A stretch of DNA of 64,000 bases from QAMX01 sp964448855 (lineage in GTDB: Bacteria; Bacillota; Clostridia; Oscillospirales; QAMX01). The stretch spans positions 16,456 through 80,455 of the forward strand of contig CAYUXI010000010.1 of the NCBI GenBank assembly GCA_964448855.1, given 5' to 3'. This document shows positions 59,698-64,000 of the stretch, piece by piece. Position 1 is the stretch's first letter, and each line of letters begins with the position of its first letter. The translations under genes were made by a program, and so were the position numbers. The notes under the pieces were generated by a model. The model was given only the letters and a program-made list of their open reading frames with translations. It did not search any database and had not been told where the DNA came from.

Positions 59698-60921
59698 ATG
59701 AAAAAAAGCCTGTTGCGGGAATATGCCCGCTTAATTGCGCGCTGCGGCGTCAATGTTCAAAAGGGTCAGCTCGTACTCGTGTACGCAGAGCTCGATCAGC
59801 CGGAATTTGTCCGGATGGTCGTGGAGGAAGCGTATAAGGCCGGTGCCAAAGAGGTTCGCGTCGAATGGGACTATCAGCCGCTGGCCAAGCTGCATTATCG
59901 CTACGTCTCTCAGAAAAATCTGGGCACCGTCCAGGAATGGCAAAAGGCGCGCCTGCAATATTACTGCGATGAAATCCCGGCACGGATTCATCTGGTTTCC
60001 GAGGATCCGGACGGCCTGAAGGGCATCAACATCGCCAAAATGGCAAAAGCCCGGCAGATGCGCTACCCGATCGTGAAGCCCTATTCCGATGCGCTGGAGG
60101 GCAAGCAGCAGTGGTGCATCGCGGCGGTTCCCGGTGCGGCCTGGGCGAAAAAGGTCTTTCCGGGACTTCGTACCAGCACGGCGATCGAAAAGCTGTGGGA
60201 GGCCATCCTCACAACCTCCCGCGTCTGCGAGGATTCTGTCCAGGCCTGGCGCGATCATCAGGCCGACCTGGCCGGCCGCTGCGCCTATCTGAACCAGCTG
60301 AACATCGAATCGCTGCATTATACGGCGGACAACGGCACTGACCTGACCGTCGGCATGATTCCGGAAGCGCAGTTCTGCGGCGGCGGGGAAACCACGCAAT
60401 CCGGCGTGTTCTTCCAGCCCAATATCCCGACGGAGGAATGCTTCATTTCACCGCTCCGCGGCAAGGCGGAAGGCATCGTCTATGCCACAAAGCCGCTCTC
60501 CTATCAGGGACAGCTGATCGAGAACTTCTGGGTTCGCTTCGCGGACGGCAAAGCAGTCGAGGTGGGTGCCGAAAAGGGCGAGGCGCTGCTGAAGCAGATG
60601 ATTGCCATGGATGAGGGTGCTGCCTATCTGGGCGAATGCGCACTCGTTCCGCAGACCAGCCCGATCAACCAGTCCAACGTCCTGTTCTATGAGACGCTGT
60701 TCGATGAAAATGCCGTCTGCCACCTCGCGCTGGGTGCCGGCTTCAATGATACCATCCGGGACTATCACCAGAAAACCAACGAGGAATGCAAGGCGCTCGG
60801 CGTGAACGACTCGATGATTCACGTGGACTTCATGATCGGCTGCGACACCATGAAGATCGAGGCGATCTGCCGGAACGGCGACGTTGTCCCTGTGTTCGAA
60901 CAGGGCAACTGGGCGTTCTGA
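59698..60921 (+). CDS. M29 family aminopeptidase
   Basis: 407 residues from ATG 59698 (MKKSLLREYARLIAR); a GTG three codons upstream (59689) lies in the GAGGTGG ribosome binding site. M29 (AmpS/PepS/AmpII) features: NVQKGQLVLVYAELDQPEFV, EVRVEWDYQPLAK, the GTDLTVGMIPEAQF segment, TEECFISPLRGKAEG, YLGECALVP (metal Glu), and HLALGAGF with the MIHVDFMIGC end that carries metal His/Asp. Cytosolic peptide trimming. The cysteine hydrolase gene follows 31 bases later. Confidence 0.92.
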   Translation: MKKSLLREYARLIARCGVNVQKGQLVLVYAELDQPEFVRMVVEEAYKAGAKEVRVEWDYQPLAKLHYRYVSQKNLGTVQEWQKARLQYYCDEIPARIHLVSEDPDGLKGINIAKMAKARQMRYPIVKPYSDALEGKQQWCIAAVPGAAWAKKVFPGLRTSTAIEKLWEAILTTSRVCEDSVQAWRDHQADLAGRCAYLNQLNIESLHYTADNGTDLTVGMIPEAQFCGGGETTQSGVFFQPNIPTEECFISPLRGKAEGIVYATKPLSYQGQLIENFWVRFADGKAVEVGAEKGEALLKQMIAMDEGAAYLGECALVPQTSPINQSNVLFYETLFDENAVCHLALGAGFNDTIRDYHQKTNEECKALGVNDSMIHVDFMIGCDTMKIEAICRNGDVVPVFEQGNWAF

Positions 60922-60952
60922 ACAGAAAACACGCAAGAAAGGATGGCTCCGA

Positions 60953-61474
60953 ATGCAGACAAACGAATTTCTGATCGTCGTTGATATGCAGAACGACTTC
61001 ATCACCGGCAGCCTGGGGACGGCTGAAGCAGAGGCGATCGTTCCGGCTGTCGCAGAGCGGATTCGCCGGTTTCCGGGTCAGGTGCGCTTCACACAGGATA
61101 CACACGATGCCAACTACCTGGAAACGCAGGAGGGGCGCAAGCTGCCGGTACCGCATTGCATCCGCGGAACGACCGGCTGGCAGCTCCATCCGGCCATCGA
61201 AGCGCTGCGCACGGAACCGGCCATCGAAAAGCCGACATTCGGCAGCGTGGAGCTTGCGGAAATGCTGCGCGACAGAGCGGTGGAGCGGGTCACGTTGATC
61301 GGCCTCTGCACAGATATCTGCGTGCTGTCCAATGCGATGCTGCTGCGCGCATTCCTGCCGGAGGTGCCCATCGTTGTCGATGCCTCCTGCTGCGCCGGCG
61401 TCACGCCGGAGAGCCACCAACGCGCACTGGAAGCCATGAAAGCCTGCCAGATAGACGTTTTGGAATCGTGCTGA
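60953..61474 (+). CDS. Isochorismatase-like cysteine hydrolase (nicotinamidase-like)
   Basis: 173 residues from ATG 60953. Catalytic triad candidates: Asp in LIVVDMQNDFI, Lys in AIEKPTFGS, Cys in LIGLCTDICVLSNAM. The metal-binding region reads FTQDTHDANY followed by LPVPHCIRGTTGW, as in nicotinamidase-related enzymes. It may deamidate nicotinamide in NAD salvage, but other amidase substrates are possible. A terminator follows. Confidence 0.86.
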   Translation: MQTNEFLIVVDMQNDFITGSLGTAEAEAIVPAVAERIRRFPGQVRFTQDTHDANYLETQEGRKLPVPHCIRGTTGWQLHPAIEALRTEPAIEKPTFGSVELAEMLRDRAVERVTLIGLCTDICVLSNAMLLRAFLPEVPIVVDASCCAGVTPESHQRALEAMKACQIDVLESC

Positions 61475-61513
61475 ACTACTTTTTCCTGCGGCTTCAAAAC
61501 CCCATGTATAACA

Positions 61514-61552
61514 AAGCCTGCGCCGAAGCATACTATCGGCGCAGGCTTTTTT
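61514..61552 (+). terminator. Intrinsic terminator after the cysteine hydrolase gene
   Basis: AGCCTGCGCCGA pairs with TCGGCGCAGGCT, loop of about 10 bases, then TTTTTT. Separates this unit from the spoVA genes. Confidence 0.92.
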
Positions 61553-61577
61553 GAACCGAAAGAGGGGGAATCCATGC

Positions 61578-62015
61578 ATGAAAATGACAAAGGAAGCGTA
61601 TGCCAAATACATCGGCGAACGCTCACCAAAGACAAACAGCCTGAAAAACGTCTCCATGGCGTTTGGCTTCGGCGGGTGCGTCTGCGTCGTGGGGGAGCTG
61701 CTGTCCATGCTGTATACATCGCTCGGCCTTGCAAAGTCGGATGCGTCCACCTTCGCGACCATCACGCTGATCGCCGTTGCGGCTTTGCTGACCGGCCTGC
61801 ACGTGTATGACGACCTGGCCAAGCACGTTGGAGCGGGCATTGTTGTGCCGATTACGGGCTTTGCCAACTCGATCGTTTCCCCGGCCATGGAATTCAAAAG
61901 CGAAGGGATGATTCTCGGCCTGGCCGCCAAAATGTTTCAGGTAGCCGGACCGGTGCTCGTGTATGGCGTGGTCTCGTCGGTCATTTACGGCCTGCTGCTG
62001 TTGATTTTTCGCTGA
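61578..62015 (+). CDS. spoVAC: Stage V sporulation protein AC
   Basis: 145 residues, about four membrane helices. MKMTKEAYAKYIGERSPKT start and the LHVYDDLAKHVGAGIVVPITG core typical of SpoVAC (in part), which forms the channel for dipicolinic acid in the spore inner membrane and can act as a mechanosensitive channel. ATG 61578 follows AGAGGGGG. A forespore sigma-G promoter was not identified with confidence. Confidence 0.95.
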   Translation: MKMTKEAYAKYIGERSPKTNSLKNVSMAFGFGGCVCVVGELLSMLYTSLGLAKSDASTFATITLIAVAALLTGLHVYDDLAKHVGAGIVVPITGFANSIVSPAMEFKSEGMILGLAAKMFQVAGPVLVYGVVSSVIYGLLLLIFR

Positions 62016-62040
62016 AACGGAAGAAAGGAAACCGGACAAA

Positions 62041-63075
62041 ATGGGTGCAGAAAAACGGCTTGGATGCAATACGGTTCGATTGGCAAACCCGCCAACCATC
62101 TGCGCAGCGGCCTGCGTGGTTGGCAAAAAGGAGGGAGAAGGCCCGCTGAAGGACAGCTTTGACCTGATCGGAAACGATTCCAAATTCGGCGAACAGAGCT
62201 GGGAAAAGGCGGAGAGCCGGATGCAGGCGCTGGCACTCGACGCCGCCATGCAAAAGGCCGCACTGACGACGCAATCGCTCGACTATGTCTTTGCAGGCGA
62301 CCTGCTGAACCAGTGCGTGGGCTCCAACTTTGCCCTGCGGGACATGGGCTTTCCGTTTTTAGGGCTGTACGGCGCGTGCTCGACGATGGCCGAGGGACTC
62401 GGACTGTCGGCGCTGATGATCGACGGCGGCTTTGCGGCGCATACCGCAGCCATCACCAGCTCGCATTTCTGCTCGGCGGAGCGACAGTACCGGATGCCGC
62501 TGGAATACGGCGGCCAACGGACGCCGACGGCGCAGTGGACGGCGACAGCCGCCGGGTGCGTCCTGCTGTCGGCAGAGGGAGCCGGGCCCTATGTCACTCA
62601 TGTGACAACCGGTCGCATTGTCGATGCCGGTGTCAAGGACGCAAACAATATGGGCGCAGCCATGGCACCGGCGGCCTATGAAACGCTGAAAGCGCTCTTT
62701 GCGGAGACCGGAACCGGCCCGGAGACGTTTGACCTGATCCTGACGGGCGACCTGGCACGGCTGGGCAGCGGCGTCGTGCGCGACTTTTTCTTGGCCGATG
62801 GCGTCGATCTTGGAGAACGCTACCAAGACTGCGGCGAGATGCTGTATGACGCGGAAGCGCAGGATGTCCACATGGGCGGGTCGGGCTGCGGATGCTCAGC
62901 TGCGGTGCTGTGCGGGGAAGTGCTGAACGGAATGCGGAGCGGGAAGTGGCAGCGCATCGTGTTCGCCGGGACGGGAGCCCTACTGTCACCGCTGTCAACC
63001 CAGCAGGGCGAAAGCATCCCCAGCATCTGCCACGCGGTCATTCTGTCCAATACGAAGGAGAGGGCGATGAAATGA
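62041..63075 (+). CDS. spoVAD: Stage V sporulation protein AD
   Basis: 344 residues with a thiolase-like fold: GLYGACSTMAEGL (the Cys region), TTQSLDYVFAGDLLNQC, and the GGSGCGCSAAVLCG segment. SpoVAD binds dipicolinic acid and is required for its uptake into the spore. The stop overlaps the spoVAE start by four bases. Confidence 0.96.
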   Translation: MGAEKRLGCNTVRLANPPTICAAACVVGKKEGEGPLKDSFDLIGNDSKFGEQSWEKAESRMQALALDAAMQKAALTTQSLDYVFAGDLLNQCVGSNFALRDMGFPFLGLYGACSTMAEGLGLSALMIDGGFAAHTAAITSSHFCSAERQYRMPLEYGGQRTPTAQWTATAAGCVLLSAEGAGPYVTHVTTGRIVDAGVKDANNMGAAMAPAAYETLKALFAETGTGPETFDLILTGDLARLGSGVVRDFFLADGVDLGERYQDCGEMLYDAEAQDVHMGGSGCGCSAAVLCGEVLNGMRSGKWQRIVFAGTGALLSPLSTQQGESIPSICHAVILSNTKERAMK

Positions 63076-63431
63076 TCAGGCTTGTATGGGTCTTTTTGGT
63101 CGGCGGAGCCATTTGTGCGGTCGGACAGCTTCTTCTCGATCGGACAAAGCTGACACCGGCGCGGGTGCTTGTGCTGTTTGTCGTGGCCGGAACGGCGCTG
63201 ACCGCCGTCGGCGTGTATGACGCTGTGGTTGAATTTGCCGGAGCGGGTGCAACCGTCCCGATCGTCGGGTTTGGGTATGCACTCGCCAAGGGCGTGCGGG
63301 AGGCCGTTGCGGCCAGAGGCTTCCTCGGTGCCATCACGGGCGGCCTCACAGCCACCTCGGCCGGTGTGACGGCGGCGGTTTTCCTTGGATACCTGATTGC
63401 ACTCGTCGCAAAACCGGGCGAAAAATCATAG
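63072..63431 (+). CDS. spoVAE: Stage V sporulation protein AE
   Basis: 119 residues, four membrane helices, IRLVWVFLVGGAICAVGQLL start and the VGVYDAVVEFAGAGATVPIVG core (in part). The short membrane form (SpoVAEb). Third gene of the unit; the spoVAA, AB, AF genes are not in the window. Confidence 0.94.
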   Translation: MIRLVWVFLVGGAICAVGQLLLDRTKLTPARVLVLFVVAGTALTAVGVYDAVVEFAGAGATVPIVGFGYALAKGVREAVAARGFLGAITGGLTATSAGVTAAVFLGYLIALVAKPGEKS

Positions 63432-63439
63432 AATTCCGG

Positions 63440-63477
63440 GAACCGGCGGAAAGACAGAGATCTTTTCGCCGGTTCCA
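63440..63477 (+). terminator. Hairpin after spoVAE
   Basis: GGAACCGGCG pairs with CGCCGGTTCC and the stem extends by GGAAAGA/TCTTTT. It lies 8 bases past the stop codon; no T-run follows on the plus strand. Confidence 0.6.
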
Positions 63478-63498
63478 AGAAAAAAATCATCAGACCGA

Positions 63499-63527
63499 TT
63501 GACAAAGAGCATCAGATGTGATATAAT
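63499..63527 (+). promoter_or_regulatory. Promoter for the two tRNA-Ser genes
   Basis: TTGACA (63499-63504), 17 bases, TATAAT (63522-63527), 38 bases before the first tRNA. Confidence 0.9.
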
Positions 63528-63565
63528 ACATATCGTTGGAAATTTAGTGGGCGGCTGCCTTATAT

Positions 63566-63652
63566 GGAGAGATGTCCGAGCGGTTTAAGGAGCCGGTCTT
63601 GAAAACCGGTGACTCGAAAGAGCCGTGGGTTCGAATCCCACTCTCTCCGCCA
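63566..63652 (+). tRNA. tRNA-Ser (anticodon UGA)
   Basis: 87 bases including encoded CCA. Acceptor stem GGAGAGA/TCTCTCC, anticodon loop CTTGAAA with TGA at 63600-63602 closed by CCGGT/ACCGG, a long variable arm typical of serine tRNA, and a TTCGAAT T loop. Reads UCA and probably other UCN codons. Confidence 0.97.
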
Positions 63653-63705
63653 GTTTGCTTTCTCCGGCCGTTCCGCCGCCAATATCAAAGATTTATATTC
63701 ACCGT

Positions 63706-63795
63706 GGAGAAGTACCCAAGTGGTGAAGGGGCTCCCCTGCTAAGGGAGTAGGTCGGGTGACCGGCGCGAGAGTTCGAATCTCTCCTTCTCCGCCA
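63706..63795 (+). tRNA. tRNA-Ser (anticodon GCU)
   Basis: 90 bases including encoded CCA. Acceptor stem GGAGAAG/CTTCTCC, anticodon loop CTGCTAA with GCT at 63739-63741 closed by CTCCC/GGGAG, long variable arm. Reads AGC and AGU codons. 53 bases after the first tRNA with no terminator between. Confidence 0.97.
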
Positions 63796-63796
63796 G

Positions 63797-63834
63797 AAAA
63801 AAGCACCTTTGTCAATCGACAAAGGTGCTTTTTT
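63797..63834 (+). terminator. Terminator after the tRNA genes
   Basis: A 17-bp perfect stem (63797-63813 with 63818-63834), AATC loop, ending in TTTTTT. Confidence 0.93.
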
Positions 63835-63948
63835 CAATGATAAGCGTCCCTGCGAAATGCGAAAGATACGCCGAACGGAGCAGGTACTCCGCGCCTGAGG
63901 AGAGAAGACTGTTTCCGTGCGCTCACTTGCGACCGTAGGTGCCCACAT

Positions 63949-64000
63949 CGCCGTATCCTCCCAGGCTCCCTCTGACGAGGGAGCTGGCAGCGCAGCTGAC
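63949..64000. repeat. Left end of a probable dispersed intergenic repeat (cut by the window)
   Basis: The last 50 bases contain GCTCCCTC-TGA-CGAGGGAGC followed by a GCAGCGCAGCTGAC-type sequence. Short elements with this look are common between genes in Faecalibacterium-like gut Firmicutes as I remember them; with no second copy in the window this cannot be confirmed. The sequence 63835-63948 shows no gene. Confidence 0.35.

Overview
The window comes from a Gram-positive, spore-forming member of the Clostridia, most likely an Oscillospirales/Ruminococcaceae-like gut or rumen bacterium. The reasons are the spoVAC-spoVAD-spoVAE germination/dipicolinate-channel genes, a Gram-positive gene order around mnmE-mnmG-rsmG-noc, a T-box riboswitch, strong AGGAGG ribosome binding sites, sigma-A promoters with 17-base spacers, and fairly GC-rich coding sequence. 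No species can be named from the sequence alone.

Left part (1-24,700). It opens with a partial pth gene, then feoAB iron uptake (minus strand). A plus-strand salvage/housekeeping run follows: ribokinase, purine nucleoside phosphorylase, a FabG-like reductase and an RsuA-family pseudouridine synthase. Next is a minus-strand four-gene ABC system (GldA/GldF/GldG-like plus a DUF4340 protein). A minus-strand group then holds a degenerate P-type-ATPase-like membrane protein, a CYTH protein and hisS, followed by lexA with a small unknown gene. An MFS transporter diverges from a nucleoside hydrolase/rhamnulose-1-phosphate-aldolase-like pair across a perfect 16-bp palindrome. mntP, a TIM-barrel isomerase, a DUF3810 membrane metalloprotease-like gene and noc close this part.

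CRISPR island (about 24,990-31,980). A complete type II-A system (cas9-cas1-cas2-csn2, all joined by 4-base overlaps) is followed by an 11-repeat array. A tracrRNA gene diverges from cas9 and has its own promoter, an anti-repeat with an SpCas9-like bulge, and a terminator. The island is visibly more AT-rich than its surroundings and sits between rsmG and noc, which are normally close together near the replication origin in Firmicutes.

Middle (32,168-53,680). rsmG, a cation diffusion facilitator, mnmG and mnmE come first. Divergent from mnmE, a strong promoter and a roughly 470-base leader precede the fused S10-spc-alpha ribosomal protein locus, which runs rpsJ to rplQ in conserved order and includes secY, adk, map, infA and rpoA.

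Right part (53,680-64,000). A roughly 600-base gene-free stretch is followed by an AMP-forming acyl-CoA ligase preceded by a full T-box riboswitch whose best specifier reading is CUC (leucine). Then come a PHP-domain protein, a DUF1292 protein, a candidate 6S-like RNA, a long CsaB-like pyruvyltransferase, an M29 aminopeptidase, a cysteine hydrolase, the spoVA genes and two tRNA-Ser genes. The window ends inside what looks like a dispersed repeat.

The most interesting items are the T-box/acyl-CoA ligase pairing, the P-type-ATPase-like pseudoenzyme, the architecture and placement of the CRISPR island, and unidentified structured RNAs near mntP and csaB.
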